This document shows, one piece after another, positions 25,873 to 34,783 of a DNA stretch of 45,902 bases. The DNA is taken from the NCBI GenBank assembly GCA_013298895.1, contig JAAFJM010000023.1:1-45902 (forward strand), given 5' to 3'. Positions within the stretch are counted from its first letter, which is position 1, and each line of letters starts with the position of its first letter. Below the pieces are notes generated by a model. That model worked only from the letters and a program-made list of their open reading frames with translations, was not told the DNA's origin and ran no database searches. Origin of the DNA: Bacteroidota bacterium. GTDB lineage: Bacteria; Bacteroidota; Bacteroidia; UKL13-3. A program made the position numbers and the translations under genes.

Positions 25873-28140
25873 TTAAAACTTAAACCTGACCCCACCATAA
25901 ATCATTCTTCCAAATACAGGTCCCCAAACCATGCTGGCATCAAAATAACTACCAAAAGGATTTTGGGCATCAATAATTGGACTAGACTGTTTAAAATCTA
26001 ATAGATTTTCAATACCCGTGTATATGTCTAACTTTTTGTTAAATAAACTTTTGCTTACTTGAGTATTTAAAATGATAAAGCTTTCGGAATAATTGGGAAG
26101 TTGCATTTCTGCCGGATTTGATGAGGTGTTAGGCAATCGTTTTGCACCAATCCAATTCCAAGTAAAATCAAAATTCCATTTGTTTTTTGTATTATATCCA
26201 ATATTGAAAAAAGCCCTATGCGCTGCAATTAATGGAACTTCTCTCACTCCTATTGAGTCATATTGAGTTTTAACATCATAATATCTGTAAGCCATTCTAA
26301 CATCTAAGCGTTTTATAGGTTCATAATCTAATTGCACTTGTAAGCTATTTGAAAACGATTTTCCATTTAAATTATAAAACCTTACTTCATTCACCATTGC
26401 TTCTCTATCTACTACTATTTGGTTTTGGAAATAGGTGTAGTAATAATCTATACTAAAACTGCCTTTGCGATAATTTAACTTAAAATCGGATGTTAACGAT
26501 AAACCATAATTCCAAGCAACCTCTGGATTTAATCCATAAGCATTATTTAAATTATTAGAATTGAAAATAAATTTCCTTGAACTAGCCAATAGTCCGGTAT
26601 TTTCAGCAATAATATTTGCCGTTCTTTGTCCTCTCCCAGCACTAGCCCTTAAAACAGTTTGCTTATTAACAGCAAGTCTTGTATGAACACGAGGGGTATA
26701 AAACCAACCAAATAAATTATTAAAGTCTAATCGTTGTCCAGCAACCAAAGTAAATTTATTAAAATAACTGTAAGTATATTCAAAAAAAGCACCAATTACT
26801 TTTTCATCTCTTATAAATTTAAATTGTTTTGAAGTATTATTTTGTGCAAAAAAATTCTCTAAAACCTCATCGTAATAATCATTCAAATAACTAAAACCTG
26901 TTCTAAACTTGTGGTCGCTAGAACTAATGATTGATTGGTATATAAAATTGGCATAAAAGGATTCTTGCTTTCCTTTGTACAAATTATTACCAAAATATGA
27001 ATCATAACTTTGACCCACGGTTGAAACTTGTAAACCTAAACTTTTATAAATTTTCCTCGGGAAAACATAACCTATTTTTAGCCAAGCATCTCCTTTTAAA
27101 GCATTTACCTTGGTTCCATAAAATTTTAAGGATATGCGGTTATTTTCATCAAAATCAAATTGTCCACCAATTTTTTTATCATTTAAAGCAGCTAAACCAC
27201 CTTGAATGATAAACCCTTTGCCTTTATCATACTTAAACCTATAAGAAGAATTAATTTGATAGCCCAAAGGATTATCTAAATAACCATCGTTATTATTATC
27301 CATTCTTAAGGTTAAAGTACTTCCATGTAATAATATTGATTGACTAAATGATTTAGTTAATTTATTGGCAACAATCAAATTTGTTTCGTACCTACCACCT
27401 TCACTAGCATAAGCGTTAAAATATACTTTTTCTTTTACATCAGGTTTATGGAGCTCTGTATTTATTTGTCCAGCAATACTTTCAAATCCATTTACAACTG
27501 AACCAATTCCTTTTGTAACCTGAATACTATTTATCCAACTTCCGGGTGTATAAGCATTGCCATAATTAACAGCCAAGCCTCGTGCGCCAGGAATCATTTC
27601 TTGTGTAAGTTGTGTGTATTGGCTAGCCAAACCAAGCATTTGAATTTGTTTAGTTCCGGTTATGGCATCAGTTAAATTCACATCAACAGAAGGATTGGTT
27701 TCAAAGCTTTCACTTAAATTGCAACAAGCCGCTTTAAACAATTCCTTTTCATTCATTATAGTGGTTTTCCAAGGGTCAATAAAACTAACTTCAGAACTTT
27801 TTCTTTCTACCCTGATATTTACATCTTTCAGTTTGTTTTTAGTAATGAGCAGAATTTTTACAAATTTTTTCTCTGCCACAAAAATGGTATCAGTTTTATA
27901 ACCCACATAGGAAACTATTAGGTTTTTTGTGCTTTCTGTAAATGGAATAATAAATACACCATTACTGTCAGATATGACAATATTGGTTTCATTTAACCAC
28001 CTAATATATGCACCTTGTATTGGTGTAATATTTCCTTTTAAATCAGTATCTACAACAATTCCTTTGAGGTTCATTGTTTGCTGGGCGTTCACCAAATGGC
28101 ACAACAAAACAACTACTACGATTAAGCAGTATTTTTTCAT
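25873..28140 (-). CDS. TonB-dependent outer-membrane receptor (probable metal/copper)
   Basis: Outer-membrane receptor of 755 residues: signal peptide (to about 19, VNAQ), a carboxypeptidase-regulatory-like beta domain (about 24-100), a plug (about 115-230; ACCNLSESFETNPSVD, ITGTKQIQMLGL, WINSIQVTKGIGSV) and a 22-strand-type barrel ending in the aromatic FKF motif. Such receptors take up bound metals or other solutes using TonB energy. The Cys pair in the plug, and the HMA and MbnP/MbnH-like genes directly upstream on the same strand, suggest a copper-related substrate, which is inference. The HMA gene ends 27 bases before its ATG. Confidence 0.9.
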   Translation of the reverse strand: MKKYCLIVVVVLLCHLVNAQQTMNLKGIVVDTDLKGNITPIQGAYIRWLNETNIVISDSNGVFIIPFTESTKNLIVSYVGYKTDTIFVAEKKFVKILLITKNKLKDVNIRVERKSSEVSFIDPWKTTIMNEKELFKAACCNLSESFETNPSVDVNLTDAITGTKQIQMLGLASQYTQLTQEMIPGARGLAVNYGNAYTPGSWINSIQVTKGIGSVVNGFESIAGQINTELHKPDVKEKVYFNAYASEGGRYETNLIVANKLTKSFSQSILLHGSTLTLRMDNNNDGYLDNPLGYQINSSYRFKYDKGKGFIIQGGLAALNDKKIGGQFDFDENNRISLKFYGTKVNALKGDAWLKIGYVFPRKIYKSLGLQVSTVGQSYDSYFGNNLYKGKQESFYANFIYQSIISSSDHKFRTGFSYLNDYYDEVLENFFAQNNTSKQFKFIRDEKVIGAFFEYTYSYFNKFTLVAGQRLDFNNLFGWFYTPRVHTRLAVNKQTVLRASAGRGQRTANIIAENTGLLASSRKFIFNSNNLNNAYGLNPEVAWNYGLSLTSDFKLNYRKGSFSIDYYYTYFQNQIVVDREAMVNEVRFYNLNGKSFSNSLQVQLDYEPIKRLDVRMAYRYYDVKTQYDSIGVREVPLIAAHRAFFNIGYNTKNKWNFDFTWNWIGAKRLPNTSSNPAEMQLPNYSESFIILNTQVSKSLFNKKLDIYTGIENLLDFKQSSPIIDAQNPFGSYFDASMVWGPVFGRMIYGGVRFKF

Positions 28141-28167
28141 ACTTTTAATAAAATAATGAATTACTAT

Positions 28168-28515
28168 TTAGTCGTGGTGTGTATTATCATTATCCCTATA
28201 CATACAGCAATCAGGCAACTTTAAATAAACATTATCTGGTGCCTTTGTTTTTTCTGTATCATGCCCGCTATTAGCAATAAGTAGATGTAATTTCTCCAAA
28301 GAAATTTTATCAGCTATAAATACTACATCAAGTATTTTTGTATCAACATTCCATTCTGCCGACTTAACACCTTTTACATCTAGTGCAAGCTCTATTCTTT
28401 CTTTACATTGTGGGCAATTTCCAAATACTTTAAATTTAGCAGTGGTTGGTTTCTGGATATTTTTAAATGCCATTAAACTAAAGATGGCTAATATTATTAT
28501 AAAAAAGTTTTTCAT
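28168..28515 (-). CDS. Secreted or membrane-anchored HMA metal-binding protein
   Basis: Protein of 115 residues with an N-terminal hydrophobic signal or anchor (about 3-17), then a heavy-metal-associated domain (about 25-95). Its metal loop reads GNCPQCKERIE with Cys34 and Cys37, the CxxC arrangement of copper chaperones such as CopZ; the usual M/T before the loop is replaced. The tail holds a second Cys pair (LPDCCMYRD) and a His-rich end. The export signal puts it outside the cytoplasm, unlike CopZ. The ATG at 28515 is preferred to an in-frame start at 28554, which lies inside the preceding gene. It directly follows the di-heme peroxidase gene. Confidence 0.85.
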   Translation of the reverse strand: MKNFFIIILAIFSLMAFKNIQKPTTAKFKVFGNCPQCKERIELALDVKGVKSAEWNVDTKILDVVFIADKISLEKLHLLIANSGHDTEKTKAPDNVYLKLPDCCMYRDNDNTHHD

Positions 28516-28516
28516 T

Positions 28517-29581
28517 TTATGGTTTCTTAAAATTGGGATTGTTAATAAAATCATAGTCAGTAAGTGTTTTTAAAAATGATATGATTTGTTGTTTTTCTAT
28601 TTCGCTCATTCTACCCTTTTTGCCTAATGCAATATTTACATCTAAATTAGGTGAATTTTCAGCAAAACCAGTATTGTAATGTTCTAATACTTCTTCTAAA
28701 GTTTTAAATCTCCCATCATGCATATATGGAGCTGTTAATTCTACATTTCTGAGAGTTGGAGTTTTAAATTTACCCTTATCAGTCTCTTTCAGTGTTACTC
28801 TGTATCTACCCAAATCAGTAAAAACAGAATCGAGTCCATTGTTTTTAAAATCAAAATCGGTAAAAGTACTGCCCAATACATGACAATGGAAGCAGTCTCC
28901 CTTGGTTTGATCTTCAATTAATTCCATTCCTTTTAACTCATCAAAAGTTAATTCTACTTCACCTCTTACATACTTATCATACTTACTATTTGCTGAAATA
29001 ACAGTTCTTTCAAACTGAGCAATAGCTTTCATAATATGTTTTGTAGTTATTGAATCAGAACCAAAAGCACGCTTAAATAATTTTTTGTAGGTAGCATCTG
29101 CATTTAGTTTCCTTAAAACATTAGGTAACGTTTCGTGCATTTCAATAGGATTGGTAATCGGCCCAATAACTTGATCTTCTAAAGTAGCAGATCCTCCATC
29201 CCAAAAAAATGCTCTTTCCCAAGCAAGGTTCATTATAGGCATTGCATTTCTATTACCTATTTCTCCTGTTATTCCTTTACTAAATTGCAAAGTACTATCA
29301 GTAAATGCAAATTTTTGGTTATGGCAACTTCCGCAAGATTGTGTGTTATCCAACGAAAGAATAGGATCATAAAAAAGTTTCCTACCTAAAGCAATTCCTT
29401 CAACAGTTAATAAATTTGAAGCAGGTATATTAATTTTAGGAAAACCAACCGGTGTATTTAAATTAAATAAAACAGCAGGAGTATCTATGACATTATTTGA
29501 AATGGTAATAACAGGATCTTTAGAGCAAGAAAATATTAATGCTACAAATGTTATTAATAAATAAAAAATATTTTTTTTCAT
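28517..29581 (-). CDS. MbnH/MauG-like di-heme cytochrome c peroxidase, lipoprotein
   Basis: Exported di-heme protein of 354 residues in the bacterial cytochrome c peroxidase / MauG / MbnH superfamily. A lipobox (IFSC, Cys19) suggests membrane anchoring. Heme sites are CGSCH (83-87) and CFHCH (230-234); further family motifs are GRKLFYDP, SCGSCHNQKFAFTD, FWDGG and TPTLRNVELTAPYMHDGRF. In methanobactin loci MbnH oxidises a Trp of its partner MbnP to kynurenine. The MbnP-like gene is one base upstream here, so the MbnH role is favoured over simple peroxide removal. The HMA gene starts one base after its stop. Confidence 0.88.
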   Translation of the reverse strand: MKKNIFYLLITFVALIFSCSKDPVITISNNVIDTPAVLFNLNTPVGFPKINIPASNLLTVEGIALGRKLFYDPILSLDNTQSCGSCHNQKFAFTDSTLQFSKGITGEIGNRNAMPIMNLAWERAFFWDGGSATLEDQVIGPITNPIEMHETLPNVLRKLNADATYKKLFKRAFGSDSITTKHIMKAIAQFERTVISANSKYDKYVRGEVELTFDELKGMELIEDQTKGDCFHCHVLGSTFTDFDFKNNGLDSVFTDLGRYRVTLKETDKGKFKTPTLRNVELTAPYMHDGRFKTLEEVLEHYNTGFAENSPNLDVNIALGKKGRMSEIEKQQIISFLKTLTDYDFINNPNFKKP

Positions 29582-29582
29582 A

Positions 29583-30341
29583 TTATTCTACCTTTCCAAA
29601 AGAAAATGACTGTTCTAAATTAGCTTTTAAGTTAGCTATCCAAAAAACATCAGCTGCTGATTCAGATTGGCGGTCATTATCAATATTGAAATTGATAATC
29701 TTTTTAGCTGAATAAGCTTTATTCAAATCAAAATTAACAGTTAATTTCTTAGTTAGACTTGAGTTTATATCTACTGATGGTAATGAAAACGCTACAAAAC
29801 CCCTTCCAGGACTTGTTCCTAAATGAAAACGTAATGGCTTTGTTTGGTTCAATGAATCTATATAGCTTCCTTCATGTTTAAAAAATATATAACCAGTGTT
29901 CCAGGTCCATAACATACCAAAACTAGGATCTAAAAAACCATCTTGTACCCCACTTGTATTTCTTAAAGAATCTACACCTAAAATAAATTTCATTTTAGTA
30001 TACTTTGCATAAGGCACATTTAAAAGTGTGAATGTATTTTGTTCAGGCCTATCCATATCTATTAAATTATAGTTTTTGGCAAAAAACTCATCATTATTTT
30101 CACTAACCAATACAACATTGGTTACATAATATTTGAGTAAACTAACTGAATATTTATTTTTAGCTTCATTAGTATATTGAGAACTAACTGTATTTATTGG
30201 AACTCCATCTACGGTGTTATTAAAATTAATAGTTAAATTAGTCGTCTTACTGTTTGAAACAGGAATTTTAGTTTCTTCTTTATCGCATGAAACTAATAAA
30301 ATGCTGGTTATTATTAATAAATTTATTATTGTTTTTTTCAT
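29583..30341 (-). CDS. MbnP-like copper-associated lipoprotein
   Basis: Exported lipoprotein of 252 residues with lipobox LVSC (Cys19). The beta-rich body resembles the MbnP family: LTINFNNTVDGVPI near the start, YSVSLLKYYVTNVVL, KMKFILGVDS, and the hallmark GMLWTWNTGY with Trp145 and Trp147, then FKHEG and LRFHLGTS. In known MbnP one Trp of the W-x-W region is converted to kynurenine by MbnH to make a copper site. Which Trp is modified here is inferred. The ATG at 30341 is used, since an in-frame start at 30362 adds only 7 residues ahead of a normal signal peptide. Confidence 0.82.
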   Translation of the reverse strand: MKKTIINLLIITSILLVSCDKEETKIPVSNSKTTNLTINFNNTVDGVPINTVSSQYTNEAKNKYSVSLLKYYVTNVVLVSENNDEFFAKNYNLIDMDRPEQNTFTLLNVPYAKYTKMKFILGVDSLRNTSGVQDGFLDPSFGMLWTWNTGYIFFKHEGSYIDSLNQTKPLRFHLGTSPGRGFVAFSLPSVDINSSLTKKLTVNFDLNKAYSAKKIINFNIDNDRQSESAADVFWIANLKANLEQSFSFGKVE

Positions 30342-30358
30342 TTTAGTTAATATTAAAC

Positions 30359-30374
30359 GCAAACGGCTGTTTGC
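30359..30374. promoter_or_regulatory. Inverted repeat upstream of the MbnP-like gene
   Basis: GCAAAC (30359-30364) and GTTTGC (30369-30374) flank GGCT, just before the MbnP-like start at 30341. It has the form of a dimer-binding operator, but no regulator is encoded nearby. Confidence 0.3.
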
Positions 30375-30423
30375 ATAATTCGAGAACTATTGAATTTGGT
30401 ATTGCATTAAGTAATGAAATATA

Positions 30424-30813
30424 CTAAATACGAAGAAAAACAGAACTTAATTGTATTAAAATTAAAGGGGAAATATTACTGTTACTAACATTATTACTAT
30501 TAAAAAAAAAGCGATAATTAGTAGGAATGTATTTTATAATAAAATTACTCAAAACTAGAAAATTCTTATAAAATTTAGGCTCTAATATTTTTATTAAATT
30601 GGTGTATGAATTATCAAATTTACAAGTAAAAGTAAAATCATGGCAACAAGATTTATTGGACATTTTACCACAATCGCAAACCTCACTTTTTTGTTCAAAA
30701 AAACTGATACTCGATATTGCTCCTCCACAAAAATGTATTGTAGCGCTAACCTTTGTTGCTAGAACAAGATAAACTAATGTAAGTATTATGTATGTTATCT
30801 TTTTCAAATACAT
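30424..30813 (-). CDS. HYC_CC_PP-type small Cys-rich exported protein
   Basis: Small exported protein of 129 residues in the HYC_CC_PP style, a Bacteroidota family of unknown role found near metal genes. A signal peptide (about 1-24) is followed by IHFCGG (the H-Y/F-C motif, 27-29), a C-x-C (46 and 48), and SCCHD (the CC pair, 56-57). The third family element, PP near the C-terminus, reads SP. No enzyme motif is present; the cysteines suggest metal binding. The ATG at 30813 is chosen over a TTG at 30828. It precedes the MbnP-like gene by 82 bases on the same strand. Confidence 0.75.
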   Translation of the reverse strand: MYLKKITYIILTLVYLVLATKVSATIHFCGGAISSISFFEQKSEVCDCGKMSNKSCCHDFTFTCKFDNSYTNLIKILEPKFYKNFLVLSNFIIKYIPTNYRFFFNSNNVSNSNISPLILIQLSSVFLRI

Positions 30814-30863
30814 AACAATATTAAACAAAATAAATTAAATAAAATCTTAATTTTAAACAGTTA

Positions 30864-32732
30864 CTATTTTTTTACAGAAGCATAATTAATGTTATCTTGA
30901 AAATTGGTCTGTAAGTATGCTTTTCCAAAGTTCAACCATTTATTGTTCAATAAAGTATCAATATTATTTGTATGAATTACTAACTGTTGATTATGGTCAT
31001 AAACTAACTCTGTTTGATCATTAATAATTCCAAAACCATTGTCAAAAGCATAATAAGCAAAATGAGGAATTTGAGGAGCAAATAAGTTTTTACTTCTTGC
31101 AAAATGTTGATTAGGAATTGACAATTGACCTAAAATGGTTGCAGCAATATCGGTATGCGATGCCACAGTGCTATTGGTTTTACCTTTATATTCAGGCTTA
31201 AGTGCCCCTCCTAACATTAACATAGGAATTCTATATCGTTCAATTTCGTGTATATTTCTCGATTTCGGAAATTTACTAGCATGATCAGCTACCAAAACAA
31301 AAATAGTATTATTATATAAAGGTTCCTTTTTTAAACTAGTTATATATCCGTAAAGGCAAGAATCAGCGTAGTGCATGGTATTTCTGTAGCCATCATTTAC
31401 TTTATCAGCATCAGAATTGAATATTTGAGGTATATTAGCTTCAAACCACTCATGAGTAGTCATTGTACTCAAAACACTAAAAAATGGTTGTGGAGCCTTT
31501 TTTAACTCATCAATATGTAATGCAAATGTTTCTTCATCATAGGCGCCCCAGTTAGTTCGTTTGTTTATTTTAAAATCATCTTCCCCAACCATTTTTTTCA
31601 CACCTGCTGCTCTTAAATAGGCTTCCAAATTATCAAATTGTAATCGACCTCCACTATAATAAGATGTATGATAATTTTGCTCATTCATTATTTTATATAA
31701 ATTGGGCAATTTATCAAACTTGCCAAACTCTTTAATAATAGAGCTTACAGGTTGAGCAGGATAACCACTAAGAATAGCTAACATGCCTTGTTCAGTTCTA
31801 TCTCCTGTTGCAAAACATTTATCAAATAGAATACCCTCTTTGGCTAATTCACAAAATTTAGGTGCAACATTTGGCTCCCCATTTAAACATGAGATAACAT
31901 CTGCACCCCAACTTTCTAACATGATGATTACAATATTGGGTTTAGAAGAAGTAAACACTTTTTCAAAAGTATCAACCTTTGATTGATGCATTTCGGTTAA
32001 AAGCCCATTTGCTAATGTTGATTCAAAAAAAGTATAAGGATTTTCTTGGGGAGGAATTGGATTAAAGAATAAATCAGCAAAATTCCAAAAGCTATTCAAT
32101 GAGGCGTAATTTAAAACAGAATGTTCTGAAAAAAAAACCTGATTCCTGTTTAATGGAACCTTTTGCAAACCACCTCTTGCTGATATAACTGTAATAGCCA
32201 TTAACAAAATTGGCAGTAATATTTTAACTTTCCAATTAGTATCTATTTTGTTTAAAGGGGTATAAATCTTATTAAAGATCCAAATAAAACACAATACCAA
32301 TATAACCAATAAAGCAAGTAAACCTAAATTTTCAACTGCAAACATAGCAGGTAACACCTCATCAGGATAAGCCATATAAGAAATTGCTTTTGCGTTTACT
32401 TTAGTGCCCCATACTTTAAAAATACCGGCATCTAGTGCACCAATAAAACAACAGATTGCAATAAAAACATAGGTTTGTATTTTGATTATTTTGTTAAATA
32501 GTTCAGGCCTACTTACAAATAAGTTAACAATACTAATCAATATGGGTAAACTCAATATATAAAAAGAAGTAGCATTATTAATTCGTAAACCTTTATAAAA
32601 TGAAAAAATAATATCATAGAAACTTAATTGAACACCACTAATATTTAAAAAAATAAAAATTATTTGTTGCGTAAAAAAAAACAATATCCAAAACAGAAAC
32701 AATGAAATATAAAACTTAAAAAGCGTGTTCAT
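30864..32732 (-). CDS. LTA synthase-like sulfatase-fold phosphotransferase
   Basis: Inner-membrane protein of 622 residues. About five membrane spans occupy 1-185, followed by a large extracytoplasmic domain (about 260-600) of the alkaline-phosphatase fold. Metal-site residues include Glu273 in VIIMLESWGAD and the Thr nucleophile (Thr313) in GDRTEQG, plus VADHASKFP near 490. This is the layout of lipoteichoic acid synthase and phosphoglycerol or phosphoethanolamine transferases; Bacteroidota lack lipoteichoic acid, so it probably adds a phospho-group to a lipid or surface glycan. Whether it belongs to the copper run downstream is unclear; the Cys-rich gene starts 50 bases after its stop. Confidence 0.82.
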   Translation of the reverse strand: MNTLFKFYISLFLFWILFFFTQQIIFIFLNISGVQLSFYDIIFSFYKGLRINNATSFYILSLPILISIVNLFVSRPELFNKIIKIQTYVFIAICCFIGALDAGIFKVWGTKVNAKAISYMAYPDEVLPAMFAVENLGLLALLVILVLCFIWIFNKIYTPLNKIDTNWKVKILLPILLMAITVISARGGLQKVPLNRNQVFFSEHSVLNYASLNSFWNFADLFFNPIPPQENPYTFFESTLANGLLTEMHQSKVDTFEKVFTSSKPNIVIIMLESWGADVISCLNGEPNVAPKFCELAKEGILFDKCFATGDRTEQGMLAILSGYPAQPVSSIIKEFGKFDKLPNLYKIMNEQNYHTSYYSGGRLQFDNLEAYLRAAGVKKMVGEDDFKINKRTNWGAYDEETFALHIDELKKAPQPFFSVLSTMTTHEWFEANIPQIFNSDADKVNDGYRNTMHYADSCLYGYITSLKKEPLYNNTIFVLVADHASKFPKSRNIHEIERYRIPMLMLGGALKPEYKGKTNSTVASHTDIAATILGQLSIPNQHFARSKNLFAPQIPHFAYYAFDNGFGIINDQTELVYDHNQQLVIHTNNIDTLLNNKWLNFGKAYLQTNFQDNINYASVKK

Positions 32733-32760
32733 AATTTGATAATATATACCTTCTATAAAT

Positions 32761-32794
32761 AAAAAAACCTCAACTGAATTCAGTTGAGGTTTTT
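32761..32794 (-). terminator. Terminator of the ACIII operon
   Basis: A perfect 32-bp palindrome (32763-32794) centred on GAATTC, with arms ACCTCAACTGAA and TTCAGTTGAGGT, ends on the minus strand in seven T residues (32761-32767). It lies 17 bases past the actF stop codon. Confidence 0.88.
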
Positions 32795-32811
32795 CACAAG
32801 TTTTATTAGTA

Positions 32812-34125
32812 TTAAACTCCTACATCGTGCATTGCACTTTCGTATATGAAAGGATGACGGGTGGGGTATAAATTTGCTTTAGTTAATCCTTTTAACACAA
32901 CAGTCAAAAACAACCCAGCAAAGAACAATAACATACCAATTTCCATGAATCCAATTCCTTGGTTCGGAATTTCAATTGAACCGGTTGGATTGTGCTCTGA
33001 AATTGCAGTTGGCAAATCCATTGCACCAGGCATAACCATTAATAAACAGTCATTCCAATGTCCAATTAAAATAGCACCGCCAACAAAATAACCAACTTTT
33101 CTATTTCTTTTAGCATCTCTCATCATAAAAATGAAAAATGGTACTACGAAATTTAAAACAATGTTTAAGTAAAAGTTGAATTGGTAAGAACCGAACATAC
33201 GTTCTTTATAATAAACTACCTCTTCAGGAATATTTGCGTACCAAATTAACAAGAATTGAGCTGTCCACATGTAAGTCCAAAACACTGAGAATGCAAACAT
33301 AAATTTACCTAAATCGTGTTGGTGTTCGTCAGTTACAATTCCTAAATACCCTTTACCTCTTAAATACCAAACTAATAAATAAGTTACTGTTAATGCACTA
33401 ACCCATCCTGTAGCAAAGTTATAAATGGTAAAAATAGTTGAATACCAATGAGCATCAACACTCATCATTAAATCCCATGCAAACATGGAGAAAGTAAAAC
33501 CGAATACCACTAAAAATACTGTTGAAATTCTAAAGTTTTTATCAAAATTTTCAACTCCACCAACTAAATCTTCATTTCTAGAGTTTTTGCGTATTTGAGC
33601 TGCACAGAAAATCCAAAATGCAGTAAATAATACTAAGCGAACTAAATAAAATGGTTGTGATAAGTACCAAGTTTTTTTAGCTAATAATGGATCTGTTTCC
33701 ATTACTCCTGGATGAGCCCAATGATAGATACCTCCATGCAATACATAAAAGTTAACTAAAATTATTGTAAGCAATAATCCTGCTCCAATAATCATATAAG
33801 TACTCATTGCTTCAGGAATTCTTCTTATAGCTACATACCAAGCAGCATTAGCTAATTGGCTAATTACTACAAATATGATTGCACAAGTTGCAATAATAAA
33901 TGTAAAGTAACTATCAACTAATAAATTACCCCAAAAACGTTTTGAAACTAAGTGGTGTAAGTCATCAGCAGTTAAATTCATACCTTCAACTGAGGGATGA
34001 TAGGTAAAATAACCTAAGATAGTTAAAAGTAAACCTACAATCATTAAACCGTATGACCACTTTTTGTTACCGTCAGTTATAGTATATTTTTCTTCTTTAA
34101 TTTCTATATGTGTATCGTGTGACAT
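32812..34125 (-). CDS. actF: Alternative complex III subunit ActF (quinol:cytochrome c oxidoreductase)
   Basis: Integral membrane subunit of 437 residues with about ten spans, last in the ACIII operon. It resembles ActF/ActC NrfD-like proteins: paired helices with HHLVSKRFWGNLLVDSYF, NAAWYVAIRRIPEAM, and WYANIPEEVVYYKERMFGSYQF. ACIII replaces cytochrome bc1 in many Bacteroidota: it oxidises menaquinol and passes electrons to cytochrome c or a terminal oxidase. Position after the mono-heme subunit and before a terminator matches the usual ActABCDEF order. The cytochrome oxidase genes that often follow are absent. Confidence 0.9.
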   Translation of the reverse strand: MSHDTHIEIKEEKYTITDGNKKWSYGLMIVGLLLTILGYFTYHPSVEGMNLTADDLHHLVSKRFWGNLLVDSYFTFIIATCAIIFVVISQLANAAWYVAIRRIPEAMSTYMIIGAGLLLTIILVNFYVLHGGIYHWAHPGVMETDPLLAKKTWYLSQPFYLVRLVLFTAFWIFCAAQIRKNSRNEDLVGGVENFDKNFRISTVFLVVFGFTFSMFAWDLMMSVDAHWYSTIFTIYNFATGWVSALTVTYLLVWYLRGKGYLGIVTDEHQHDLGKFMFAFSVFWTYMWTAQFLLIWYANIPEEVVYYKERMFGSYQFNFYLNIVLNFVVPFFIFMMRDAKRNRKVGYFVGGAILIGHWNDCLLMVMPGAMDLPTAISEHNPTGSIEIPNQGIGFMEIGMLLFFAGLFLTVVLKGLTKANLYPTRHPFIYESAMHDVGV

Positions 34126-34152
34126 AATTTTTTTTCAAATAATTAATTCAAC

Positions 34153-34779
34153 TTATTTTTTAACTGTGGTATCAGCTGCTGCTGTAGCTGTAGCTTCAGT
34201 TGCAGTTGTTTTGAAAGTGTTGATGTAATGTATTACTTGCCAAACTTGGTTTGGAGAAAGAACTGTACCATAAGCACCCATTAAGTTTTTACCGTATTTA
34301 ATAGAGTAAAATGCTTTACCATCATTAATAGTAGGTAATCTATCAGCGTAACTAGGTACCTTAGGGAACTTACCATCAGCTACAATAGTACCATTACCTT
34401 GACCATCTTCTCCATGGCAAGGAGTACAGTTAATATTATATAATCTTTTACCTTCTGCTAAATTATAAACAGTTGGAGCAGTTGGATTAACCAAAGAACC
34501 TGCAGCTTCATAAGCTTCAGCTGTTTTTGGGAAATCATATTTTGCATAATCCGATTGTCCGCGAGCAATAGTATGTTTTGCAGGTAAACGCATATTCATA
34601 CCATTAGGATTAATTGTATTAGGCTTGCTCTCTTCTTGGCTTAATGGTTCATAAGCAAATGAATGATACATATTTGGCGCATACTCCATACCAGGGTTGT
34701 CGCCACCAGCAGAACAAGATGCCATAAATGCCATGCCTGAACCTACTAAAATTGCTAAACTTATATTTCTTAGTTTCAT
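34153..34779 (-). CDS. actE: ACIII mono-heme cytochrome c subunit ActE, lipoprotein
   Basis: Membrane-anchored mono-heme cytochrome c of 208 residues. The signal peptide ends in lipobox MASC (Cys22); the heme site is CTPCH at 118-122 within LYNINCTPCHGEDGQGNG, with a probable axial Met in NLMGAYG. Upstream residues with ANMYHS and QSDYAKY belong to the ACIII-specific extension. In ACIII this subunit carries electrons out of the complex at the periplasmic face. The ATG at 34779 is used instead of an in-frame TTG at 34794, leaving 4 bases after actD and a clean lipobox. Confidence 0.92.
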   Translation of the reverse strand: MKLRNISLAILVGSGMAFMASCSAGGDNPGMEYAPNMYHSFAYEPLSQEESKPNTINPNGMNMRLPAKHTIARGQSDYAKYDFPKTAEAYEAAGSLVNPTAPTVYNLAEGKRLYNINCTPCHGEDGQGNGTIVADGKFPKVPSYADRLPTINDGKAFYSIKYGKNLMGAYGTVLSPNQVWQVIHYINTFKTTATEATATAAADTTVKK

Positions 34780-34783
34780 AGTA

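Noticed and set aside
29583-30362. Longer starts for the MbnP-like gene (30362), the HMA gene (28554) and the transaldolase gene (25836).
   Set aside because: The extensions precede clean signal peptides or conserved N-termini, and the HMA extension lies inside the preceding gene.
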